64,000 bases of DNA from CAWELS01 sp964468205. GTDB taxonomy: Bacteria; Acidobacteriota; Terriglobia; Bryobacterales; Bryobacteraceae. This document shows, one piece after another, positions 7,375 to 15,153 of this stretch (its first letter is position 1; each line of letters begins with the position of its first letter). The stretch covers positions 1-64,000 of the forward strand of contig CAYXVG010000015.1 of NCBI GenBank assembly GCA_964468205.1. The letters run 5' to 3'. The position numbers were made by a program, and so were the translations under genes. The notes beneath the pieces are model-generated. The model searched no databases, had not been told where the DNA came from, and saw nothing but the letters and a program-made list of their open reading frames with translations.

Positions 7375-8852
7375 CTTTCCCGGTTCGCCGTCCACCGGAT
7401 CGCATTCCGCACCAACTGCTGAAAATGCGGATGCCGGTGCGCCTCCGGGCCGTGGCCCAGGAGGATCACCACCACGCGCGCCTTATCATACGGGCTGATC
7501 CATGCCACCGGAGGGTCCGAGGCCGGATGGCCGGTCGTGATCAACACCTCATTGTCCGGCGAGGACCAGACGCCCTTGTACCCCTCGTCGTAGATCAGCA
7601 TCGGCGGGATGCCGCGCGTCACCGGATGCTTCGCCGCCGTCTTGGTCTTCATCCAGATGTCGTGTTTGAAATCGGACGGAGGCATTTCGGCCGTCGCCGA
7701 GGGCTTCAGCACATAGCGCCCGCCCATCACTTCGCGCCACCACCATTCCCAGTCCTGGTAGCTCGCGATTGCGTGATGCAGGACCACGAGCCCTTTCCCC
7801 GATTCCAGGTACCGCCGCAGATTCGCCTGGTGCGTCTCCGAGATCGGCTGCATCATGTCGTACTGCACCACCACGTCGGCGTTCTCCAGCCTGCCCAGCG
7901 TGTAGGCGGCCGGCTGATGCACCACGTTCGTCTCGATGTCTTGCACGCCGTCGAATACCTCAAACAGCGCCGGCGCGAAGTCGTGCCCGCCGATCACGAG
8001 TTGCACCTTCACCGGATCTTTCTTCGGCGCTGCCGCGCTCATCTGCTCCGGCAGCGTCACCTTGCCCGTTGCAGCCCATTCCGCGCCGCGCGAGAAGGTG
8101 GTGACGAAGCCATCCGCCGTCATCGCCGCGACGTCGTGGCCCAGCGCGGTGTGGAAGACGCGCCCCTTGCCGTAGTCGAGCGTCCAAAGCATCGGCTCGT
8201 CGCGCCCTGTGCCCCGCGTTTCGGGATCGCTGTAGGCCGTCGCCAGCACCTTGATGCCGTCAATCGTCTTCAGCTTGTGGTAGAGCTCGTCGCTGATCGC
8301 GAAGCTTTCGCCGATGCCTTTGGTAATTGGGTGCTGCTGGTCCCGGATTTTCACCTCGAAAACGTGCCGGTCGCCGTGCCCGGACTCCTCGGTCCACGTC
8401 GCGCCCGTCATCTCCAGGAAATCGTTCCACGGCTCCTCGAATATCCCGGTACGCTTATGTCCGTCCGCGAGCACCTCGCGCTCGCTGAACGCATAGCTTG
8501 CGCCGTGGACCACCACGAAGCCCCGACCCGCCTTCACGGCCGATCCAATGGCGTACTCAGCCGTTTGCCCCCATCGCGGCCCGCAGTAGTTCATCACGAT
8601 GAGCTCATAAGGCATTACGGTGTTGACCGTCAGCCCGGCCGGCTCATCGATTACACGCACATCGAAGCGGCCCGTAGCGGTGAGAATCTTCTTCAGGAAA
8701 GGTGTCGTCGTGCGCCAGTCGTGATTGTTGCGTCCCGAGAGGATGAGCGTCTTGATCTTCCCCGGCTGGAAAAACGGATCGAGACCCGTCTGAGCGAACA
8801 ACGCCGGCGGCGCCAGCGCCAGCGCCAATAGCAGGCAAAAGGCTTTTAGCAT
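7371..8852 (-). CDS. Secreted protein with two ThuA-like (trehalose-utilisation) domains
   Basis: A 493-residue exported protein built from two glutamine-amidotransferase-fold ThuA domains, roughly residues 30-270 and 280-490. The first has KTLILSGRNNHDWRTTTPFL, MNYCGPRWG, GFVVVHGASYAF and GRVFHTALGHD; the second has VQLVIGGHDFAPA, ENADVVVQYDM, GLVVLHHAIASYQDW and RVVVILLGHGPEAH. The start at 8852 gives a signal peptide (MLKAFCLLLALALAPPALFA) and lies after AAGGGAAT; the longer alternative adds a charged stretch before it. ThuA-like proteins are frequent in acidobacterial and planctomycete sugar-degradation loci, but their chemistry is poorly defined. The L-rhamnose mutarotase gene lies ~50 bases upstream on the same strand. 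Confidence 0.85.
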   Translation of the reverse strand: MLKAFCLLLALALAPPALFAQTGLDPFFQPGKIKTLILSGRNNHDWRTTTPFLKKILTATGRFDVRVIDEPAGLTVNTVMPYELIVMNYCGPRWGQTAEYAIGSAVKAGRGFVVVHGASYAFSEREVLADGHKRTGIFEEPWNDFLEMTGATWTEESGHGDRHVFEVKIRDQQHPITKGIGESFAISDELYHKLKTIDGIKVLATAYSDPETRGTGRDEPMLWTLDYGKGRVFHTALGHDVAAMTADGFVTTFSRGAEWAATGKVTLPEQMSAAAPKKDPVKVQLVIGGHDFAPALFEVFDGVQDIETNVVHQPAAYTLGRLENADVVVQYDMMQPISETHQANLRRYLESGKGLVVLHHAIASYQDWEWWWREVMGGRYVLKPSATAEMPPSDFKHDIWMKTKTAAKHPVTRGIPPMLIYDEGYKGVWSSPDNEVLITTGHPASDPPVAWISPYDKARVVVILLGHGPEAHRHPHFQQLVRNAIRWTANRER

Positions 8853-8904
8853 GGTGATTCCCTTATATCGCGCCGGTATCCGCCGGCGCAAAGATCCCTC
8901 GCCA

Positions 8905-9228
8905 CTACTCCGTGTGAAAAACCTCTTCCATCATCGTCCACCACTTCCCCGGCTCTCGCGACGGCAGTGGCTCTTGCATCGGATTCATGATGGTCCACCA
9001 TTCCTGGGTTTTCTTGCACGCCGCCATTTTCTCCATATCGGTGTCGAGGTCGTCCCCGTGATATTCGAAGTAGGCGAACAGCCGGTCCCCTTCCAGGAAA
9101 ATTGAATAATTGCGGATGTTGCAGTCCCGGATGGTCTGCAGCACCTCCGGCCACACCGCCCGGTGATACTCCTTATACTCCTCAATCCGATCGGGCTTAA
9201 TCCCCACCAACATTCCGTATCGCTTCAT
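8905..9228 (-). CDS. rhaM: L-rhamnose mutarotase family protein
   Basis: A 107-residue cytoplasmic protein of the RhaM/DUF718 family, which interconverts alpha and beta anomers of L-rhamnose and related sugars. The start MKRYGMLVGIKPDRIEEYKE is the family's usual beginning; the HRAVWPEVLQTI block with its His, NIRNYSIFLEG, LFAYFEYHGDD and the ending WWTIMNPMQEPLP are characteristic. An in-frame start 28 codons upstream adds unrelated sequence and is rejected. Gene order rhaM, ThuA, secreted protein on one strand suggests an operon for a deoxysugar. A broken second copy lies upstream at 9560-9698. Confidence 0.88.
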   Translation of the reverse strand: MKRYGMLVGIKPDRIEEYKEYHRAVWPEVLQTIRDCNIRNYSIFLEGDRLFAYFEYHGDDLDTDMEKMAACKKTQEWWTIMNPMQEPLPSREPGKWWTMMEEVFHTE

Positions 9229-10017
9229 CCCCACCAAGGTACCCCATCTAAAACGGTGACAGGCTACTCTTTCCCCAATTGCCACGATCAGCACAAGCAA
9301 GTGTTGGACCATCCGAACTCAAGACGATACTCAGATCGCCCGCGTATGGCCTCACTGGATTCTGGAGTACGTCCAGCGGCCCTTGATTAGCTCGCTGGAC
9401 ATAATGATTCGGCGGCAAGCCGAGCACGCTTAGCCAGAACTCGCCGTCGAACAGGTTCGGCAACCGGAATTCACCCGGCGGCTGCACTCTGGCGCTGGTC
9501 TCTGTACTGGACCCCAAAAGCTGGACATGAAATTGGCCTTTTCTTTAGTGGCGGACGGCGCTAACAAGGAAAAAATAATTGTGGATAGTGCGGTCCCGGA
9601 AGGTCTCCAGCACCCGCGGCCACGCCGCCCGGTGGTACTTCCCCGTACTCCTCATTGCGGTCCGGCTTAATCCCCACCAACATTCCGTATCGCTTCATTC
9701 CGCAGAGAAGGGTGTTACGTCTCCGCCGGCTACATTCCCGGCGGAGAGTCATCGCGGAGGCGGCATGCGTCCCGTCTTCGAACGCTGATCCTCAGCGGCG
9801 CAAGCTCCGGATTGCGATCGCCCCCCGTGACGAACGCCTCGGGACGGCCATGTCTTCCCCGGTAGAATGTTAGCAGGGCGGTCCTTTCATTGATCGCTCT
9901 TCCGAATGTTTCCGTGGCACAATCGCACAATCATGGCTTCCTCAAAACCGATGGCCGTGTGGATGATTCTATTTCCCGGCGCTCCGTTGGGCGCTCTGCC
10001 CGGCGCCTGACGGTGGT
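9229..10017. other. Remnant-rich intergenic region
   Basis: Apart from the rhaM scrap at 9560-9698, no intact gene is seen. At 9507-9532 the sequence TACTGGACCCCAAAAGCTGG resembles the terminal repeat of some IS3-group insertion sequences and abuts the point where the rhaM copy breaks off; no transposase frame could be recognised. The stretch 9700-10017 holds no supported feature. Confidence 0.35.
9560..9698 (-). pseudogene. Truncated, frameshifted copy of rhaM
   Basis: Reading from 9698 gives MKRYGMLVGIKPDRNEEYG, nearly identical to the start of the intact gene at 9228. After codon 19 a frameshift is needed to recover the homologous YHRAAWPRVLETFRD and HNYFF, and the copy ends there, about 40% into the gene, next to a putative insertion-sequence end. 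It is a duplicate broken by rearrangement and cannot make a functional mutarotase. Confidence 0.75.
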
Positions 10018-10983
10018 ATGCCCATGAATCAGACATCCCGGGCAAACGAGGCTGTCGCCGTTAGATTGGAGGGTGGCATCGGAGACCATGTGCTTGGCCT
10101 TCGGCTCCTGCCCTTCGTTCGGGCGGCGCACCCGCGGAGCACGATCACACTGTATTCCGACGCTGCCGGTGGCGCCGCGCAACGCGAAGTGGCCGGGCTG
10201 TCTCCTTTCGCCGATAGGGTCCGCAGTCTACGGCGCAAGCCGGGAAGCGTCTCCCGCGAACAAATGGGACAACTCGAGACGCTTCAGGAAGAAGACCAGC
10301 GGGCGCTGCGCGAGGCGGCCTATTTTTATGACGCCTGGGGCGGAACCTACTTTCTCGATGCGGCCAGGGCGCTGGATGTCCCGGTCTTCGAAATTCTAGC
10401 GACCCGGCCGGAAATTCGTATTCCCGATGCCGTCCTGCTCTGGGCCGGCGAAGAACTCGCCCGCCACGGCGACTGTCGATTCATCGCCATGAACCTGAGC
10501 AAGTATGGACCGGAATTTCTCCATCTCGCGATCGACTCCGTCCGCGAAATTCTCGGTGAGATCGGCGCGCGTACCGACGTACGGATCTTGAACCTTTATT
10601 CGAGGCGTTTCGGCTTCGAGCACTGGCCTGACGATGTACTTCGGATGAGAGTCGAAATCCAGCGCCAGGAGGCGGAGATTTTGGATCAGGTCAGCAACTC
10701 AGACGACAGAATCGTCCCGCTCATCGACCTGAACATCGTCCAACTCGCGGCGATGCTGCGGCGTTGTTGCTACTTCATCGGTGTTGACAACGGCATCCGC
10801 CACCTGGCTTGGGCGCTCGGCCTGCGCAGCACGGTCCTCATGCCGGATCTGCCGGATCCTCACTTTGCCCTGCGCTGGATTCACGACTACCACCGGGTCA
10901 TCACGCCTAGTGATTCAGCCGCATCATTAGGACGTCATGCCGCGTCTCTCGGCGAGTTGTTGGACAGTCCGAAGACGCAATGA
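10018..10983 (+). CDS. Glycosyltransferase family 9-like protein (heptosyltransferase superfamily)
   Basis: A 321-residue GT-B fold enzyme that would transfer a sugar from a nucleotide donor. The N-terminal RLEGGIGDHVLGLRLLPFVR is the acceptor-side GDxxxxxP motif of family 9, and YFIGVDNGIRHLAWALG with VLMPDLPDPH near residues 260-290 is the donor-site D-x-G-x-x-H-L-A block. The central part is diverged from LPS heptosyltransferases. The start could equally be the ATG two codons further on. It faces, in convergent orientation, the operon with a second GT9 and the GT4-GT4-radical SAM protein, so it may work in the same glycan pathway. Acceptor and donor sugar are unknown. Confidence 0.7.
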   Translation: MPMNQTSRANEAVAVRLEGGIGDHVLGLRLLPFVRAAHPRSTITLYSDAAGGAAQREVAGLSPFADRVRSLRRKPGSVSREQMGQLETLQEEDQRALREAAYFYDAWGGTYFLDAARALDVPVFEILATRPEIRIPDAVLLWAGEELARHGDCRFIAMNLSKYGPEFLHLAIDSVREILGEIGARTDVRILNLYSRRFGFEHWPDDVLRMRVEIQRQEAEILDQVSNSDDRIVPLIDLNIVQLAAMLRRCCYFIGVDNGIRHLAWALGLRSTVLMPDLPDPHFALRWIHDYHRVITPSDSAASLGRHAASLGELLDSPKTQ

Positions 10984-11078
10984 ACCGTACGGCGCTTGAA
11001 GACTGGCGTCTCCAACAGGGAATGAACGGTCAACCTCCGCGCGCGGCCCGTCCGTGACGGCCGCCGGTTACTGCCGCC

Positions 11079-14000
11079 TCAATGCAAACAGTACGAGCAG
11101 GTCCGGCATAGGTCCAGTTCATCCGAGCGGCCCTCTTCGAGCCTACGCCGGATGTGTCGATAGCGCTCTCCATTCCAGATCTCGCGAATCGTCTGCTGAT
11201 TCAGATTGCCGAGAATAACGCTGCGGCGCCAATCCATGCAGCACAGCACAACTTCCCCGGTGTAGAGCACGAACATCTTGGAATACGGATGTTCGCAGAC
11301 ACGAACCGGCTTGCTTGCGCGGGGCTGATAGTTGAGCTGGACATAGTTCTCAACGTTGCCGGCGCGATTGACGAGGGGCGAAGAGCCGGCGCCCACGCCG
11401 CGCGAGGTCCAGTAGCGGATGTTTTCCTCGATTTCGGGACGCATTTCGTTGGTTTCCACCATATTCACGAAGACCTGCAGGCTTGGTGGCCGGATGCTGA
11501 GGAGGTATTCGAGGTTCCGCCTAACCTTGTCGTAGGAAATGCCCATGATCGACTCGAAGGTTGATTTCGTGGCTCCGTTGAAGCTAAACCATATCGCGTC
11601 CAGTCCGGAGGTGGCGATACGGCCGGCGACTCGCGGAGTAACCGGGGAGCCGTTCGTGGTGAGCGTAACCATCGCGTGAGGAGCCCGGTCCTTGGCCAGC
11701 CGTACCAGATTCGCCATGCGAGTATCGAGGAACGGTTCGTTCATCAAGAATGGTTCAATGCGGGAGACGCCCGGCTCGGTGCTGAGTTGATCGATGATGC
11801 TCGCGTAAAGTTCCTCGGTCATACGCCCCATCGATACTTCCTTGGACACGGCCGGGTAGGGACACATTACGCAAGTTGCGTTGCAGTAGGTCACCGTCTG
11901 TATTTGGATTTCGCGGGGGAAATCAGGGGCGGCCTCGTCCGCTAGAACAAGCGCCGGAGCCGTGACTGAAGCCGCGGCGCTGGCGGCGGTCTCCGACAAA
12001 AGTTTCTCCCATGCGGGAACAACCACCGATGCGGCGTAATGCTGTGAGACGTGTTGCCTGAGCCGCTCGCCCAGCAGCCGGCGGCGGGATTCGTTGACGG
12101 CAAGTTCGCCCACTGCGCGGGTGAAGGCCGCCTCGTCTCCCTGGGGGACGAGGATGCCTGCCGATCCGCCATCGAGCTGTTCGGCGGCAGCCCCGGAATC
12201 ATAGGCGACCACCGCAAGACCAGCCGCGCCCGCCTCGTTGATAGCGTGCGACATCCCCTCGTCCCGCGCGGGTAGGGCGAAGATGTCGGAAGCGATGAGC
12301 AGCGTCGCTGTGTCGCCGCGCACGCCGGTGAAGATAAACCGGCCGGAGGCTGTCACCGGTTCCGCCCATTGCCGCAATGCTTCCGCATACGCTGCCTGGG
12401 CGGCGTCGGGCGGTCCCACAATCAGGAACATAAGCTCCGGGTGACGGGGCAAGAGTTCCGCGGCGGTACGGACCAGCACATCGACACCCTTTTTTGAATC
12501 CAGCCGGCCGAGGAACGTGACTATGCAGGCATCGCCCGGAAATCCATATGCCCGGCGGAGCTCGCCGCGGCCGCGCCCTTGATATTCCCGCAGATCGACC
12601 ATGGACGGGAGATATACGGCACGCGATGGATCGGAGAACATCGACGCCGCATGCGCCGCGATCTCGGGAGAAACGCCGGCATATCGATGCGTCCGGTCTT
12701 TAGGAATTCGGTTGGCCTCGTCGAGGATTCCTCCGTGCTCAATCAGCTTGCACTGTCCGGCAGGAAGCCGCTTCATCACCTCGTAGGCGAGCGATGTATC
12801 CTGGCAGGCGACCAGTACGCTCACGTCTTCGGCGCGAATGACCCTGGCGATGTGACCGACCTTGTCCTCGATTGCGGTCAGTTTGTGAGCGCCTGTATCC
12901 ACCTCGATGCCGAGTTCGTAAAGCGCCGGAAGGACCGGCGCGGGCTCCGGGGCTTCGAACGCGCTGATGACGAGGATTGCGAATCGTTTTCTGTCAAGGT
13001 ACTTCGCCAGCGTGAGAAGTTCGCGTTCCTCGCCGCCGGTTCGCAAGCACGTCATCAGGAAGAGGACCTTCGTTGGCGCCCGGCGCGGCCGGGCGGGCTG
13101 GCGCTTCCTCCGGCGGCTTTCCCGATCCAGTTCCGTCTGCTCCTCCGCTACACGGGATAATAGCAATGCAAAGTTTCGCTTGAAGTCGAACTTCTGACAT
13201 ACAAGCTCGCGCGTGCCGGCGGCCCTGTCACGAAGCGCCGGCAGTTCCAGAAGCGCATAGTACAGGTTCTCGTACAGGCTCTGGGCACTGGCGGGTTCGC
13301 AAAGCCGGGCTCGGTCCCCGACCACCTCGACGATGCCGGCGAGCCGGCTGGCGACAATCGGCAGTTCCATTGCCGATGCCTCGACAATGGAATTCGGAAT
13401 GCCATCTTGCATCGACGGATGACAGAAGAGATCGGCGGCCGCGAGTACCGGGAGCGTATCGGTAACGTGGCCGAGAAAATGGGTGCGGCCGGCGATCCCG
13501 AGTTGGGCGGCGAGCCCTTGCAGCGTCGCACGCTCCGGACCATCTCCTGCAATCAGAAGCTGAACATCCGGAGAGGCCTCGACCAGCACTTTGACGGCAT
13601 GGAGCAGCGCCGCGTGGCCTTTGGCGGCCACCAGCCGGCTCGTTGTTACCAGCACCGGAGCCGTGTCCGGCAATCCCAGGGCTTGCCTGGCGGCGCCGCG
13701 CAGCCCAGCCGCGGGACGGAAAGCGTCCACGTCAATTCCTTCGCGCCAGGTCTCGACGAAGTCCGGATCCTGAAGCCACCCGGCGCCGAGGAAGGATTCG
13801 CGGCACGCGTCGCCAACGACATGCAGGCGGCGCACCGCCGGGCGATGACCAACGCCGTAGAACTCCGGTGGCGCAGCGGGTATCGGAGGCAATCCGGTCT
13901 TCAGCACGAGTGTCAGACGACGGCTGCGCCGCTCAGCGTTTATCTGGCGAACGATCCCGGAAAGTACGGCGGCCTCCAGAAACGTGCCGACGACAGTGCA

Positions 14001-14246
14001 GTACAGTACATCGGTCTGCCAGGACACCAGGCGGTGGTAGAGCGGTCTTTCAAACGGCACGCCGAAAGTGGTTGTATAGAGGTAACAGTCGATACCGGCC
14101 TCTAGACACTCCTCCGCCAGCCTGGAGCGGTGAGGACAGACTACGCTGACGCGGTGTCCCTGCGCCTGTGCCTCCCGGCACGCCTTGAGAACCCAGATCT
14201 CCCCGCCACCCAGCTCTTCGGTCGCGTTTAAGAAACAAAGATTCAT
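11079..14246 (-). CDS. Three-domain fusion: GT4 glycosyltransferase + GT4 glycosyltransferase + radical SAM/SPASM enzyme
   Basis: A 1055-residue cytoplasmic protein. Residues 1-370 are a GT-B family 4 glycosyltransferase (LNATEELGGGEIWVL, VLVTTSRLVAAKGH, FCHPSMQDGIPNSIVEASAM). After a basic linker (~372-392), residues ~393-745 form a second family 4 domain (VLFLMTCLRTGGEERELL, VTFLGRLDSKKGVDVL, IFALPARDEGMSHAINEAGA). Residues ~779-1055 are a radical SAM domain with the cluster motif C788-x3-C792-x2-C795, LTTNGS, and a SPASM-type C-terminal set (C984, C1002/C1003, C1047, C1050, C1053) for auxiliary Fe-S clusters. SPASM enzymes usually modify peptides or proteins. The start overlaps the stop of the GT9 gene (ATGA). 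I infer coupled glycosylation and radical modification of one polypeptide or glycan; the substrate is not known. Confidence 0.88.
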   Translation of the reverse strand: MNLCFLNATEELGGGEIWVLKACREAQAQGHRVSVVCPHRSRLAEECLEAGIDCYLYTTTFGVPFERPLYHRLVSWQTDVLYCTVVGTFLEAAVLSGIVRQINAERRSRRLTLVLKTGLPPIPAAPPEFYGVGHRPAVRRLHVVGDACRESFLGAGWLQDPDFVETWREGIDVDAFRPAAGLRGAARQALGLPDTAPVLVTTSRLVAAKGHAALLHAVKVLVEASPDVQLLIAGDGPERATLQGLAAQLGIAGRTHFLGHVTDTLPVLAAADLFCHPSMQDGIPNSIVEASAMELPIVASRLAGIVEVVGDRARLCEPASAQSLYENLYYALLELPALRDRAAGTRELVCQKFDFKRNFALLLSRVAEEQTELDRESRRRKRQPARPRRAPTKVLFLMTCLRTGGEERELLTLAKYLDRKRFAILVISAFEAPEPAPVLPALYELGIEVDTGAHKLTAIEDKVGHIARVIRAEDVSVLVACQDTSLAYEVMKRLPAGQCKLIEHGGILDEANRIPKDRTHRYAGVSPEIAAHAASMFSDPSRAVYLPSMVDLREYQGRGRGELRRAYGFPGDACIVTFLGRLDSKKGVDVLVRTAAELLPRHPELMFLIVGPPDAAQAAYAEALRQWAEPVTASGRFIFTGVRGDTATLLIASDIFALPARDEGMSHAINEAGAAGLAVVAYDSGAAAEQLDGGSAGILVPQGDEAAFTRAVGELAVNESRRRLLGERLRQHVSQHYAASVVVPAWEKLLSETAASAAASVTAPALVLADEAAPDFPREIQIQTVTYCNATCVMCPYPAVSKEVSMGRMTEELYASIIDQLSTEPGVSRIEPFLMNEPFLDTRMANLVRLAKDRAPHAMVTLTTNGSPVTPRVAGRIATSGLDAIWFSFNGATKSTFESIMGISYDKVRRNLEYLLSIRPPSLQVFVNMVETNEMRPEIEENIRYWTSRGVGAGSSPLVNRAGNVENYVQLNYQPRASKPVRVCEHPYSKMFVLYTGEVVLCCMDWRRSVILGNLNQQTIREIWNGERYRHIRRRLEEGRSDELDLCRTCSYCLH

Positions 14247-15145
14247 CCAGTCAACTGCCGCACCTTGACCACCTGGCCGACCGCGACCAGCACCTGTTCC
14301 AACTCAATACGCTTGATATTTCCATAAAGCACGCGGGTTCGCGTGGACTCGGCCGGCCTGGCCCAGTTCAAGGGTACGATATCCGCGTAGATAAGGACCG
14401 TCGGTGCATCAACCGCCGCGCACAAGTGACCGAGTCCACTCTCGAGCGTAACGACGCACTCAGCGCCTTCAAGCAACGCGGCCACCGTTCGGATCGGCAG
14501 GCCGTAAAGAGGGCGGATGTACTCGGACTCCGGACGGGGATCCCGTTCCGATCCGACGCCGATGACGTCGTAGCCGTACTCCGTGGACAAGATCTTCGCC
14601 AACTCCATCCAGCGATCGTTGCCCCACTCCTTCAAACCGCCGTTCTCCGTCGGAAGATTGGTGACGGAGTGCGTCCCCAATACGACATACGGTCTCGGCG
14701 TGTAGAAGGCCGCTTGCCGCCTCGCCTTTTCGGGCAACTCAACCACCGGCCGCACCGTGTTGGTCTCGATTCTCAGCAGTCTGGCGAAGCCCTTTGAGAT
14801 GTGCTCCTCGAAAACGCCGGGCAACGACGCCAATCGCTGCATATCGAAGTGAAGGAAACGGGGAGCGCCGCGGATTTCGACAGGTAGAGACCGAGCCCAG
14901 CGGTTGTCGTAACGAGTAAGACCGTGAAAATACATGATCTCGCTGTAGACGACCAGATCAATGTCCGGATTGCACTCCAGAATCCGGCAGTACTCGACGT
15001 CCTGGCAAATATAGATGATGAATTCGTCAGGATGCTCGCGCCTGTAGGCCCGGACGACCGGTGTCGTGCATAACGTGTCACCCAGGGCGTTGTGGCCAAT
15101 GAACAGAGTTTTCTTGCGATCGATCACAACACTCTCATCTTGCAA
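14243..15145 (-). CDS. Glycosyltransferase family 9 protein
   Basis: A 300-residue GT-B enzyme. KKTLFIGHNALGDTLCTTPV at residues ~11-30 is the family 9 acceptor motif, YVVLGTHSVTNLPTENGGLKEW and VIGVGSERD come from the donor domain, and CVVTLESGLGHLCAAVDAPTVLIY is the donor-binding block. Shorter N-terminal starts (a GTG at codon 6) are possible. It begins 8 bases after the subtilase stop and ends in an ATGA overlap with the GT4-GT4-radical SAM gene, so all three are almost certainly one operon. The likely role is transfer of one sugar in the pathway served by the fusion protein. Confidence 0.82.
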   Translation of the reverse strand: MQDESVVIDRKKTLFIGHNALGDTLCTTPVVRAYRREHPDEFIIYICQDVEYCRILECNPDIDLVVYSEIMYFHGLTRYDNRWARSLPVEIRGAPRFLHFDMQRLASLPGVFEEHISKGFARLLRIETNTVRPVVELPEKARRQAAFYTPRPYVVLGTHSVTNLPTENGGLKEWGNDRWMELAKILSTEYGYDVIGVGSERDPRPESEYIRPLYGLPIRTVAALLEGAECVVTLESGLGHLCAAVDAPTVLIYADIVPLNWARPAESTRTRVLYGNIKRIELEQVLVAVGQVVKVRQLTG

Positions 15146-15153
15146 GCCGCGCC

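Noticed and set aside
7425..8831. Long plus-strand open frame opposite the ThuA gene (468 codons)
   Set aside because: Arg/His/Pro-rich translation is the typical antisense shadow of a high-GC gene; the minus strand has signal peptide and ThuA motifs.
9730..9930. Minus-strand frame with LLTFYRGRHGR, reminiscent of a peroxiredoxin
   Set aside because: The expected C-x-x-C context does not follow and the rest has no redoxin pattern; likely chance.
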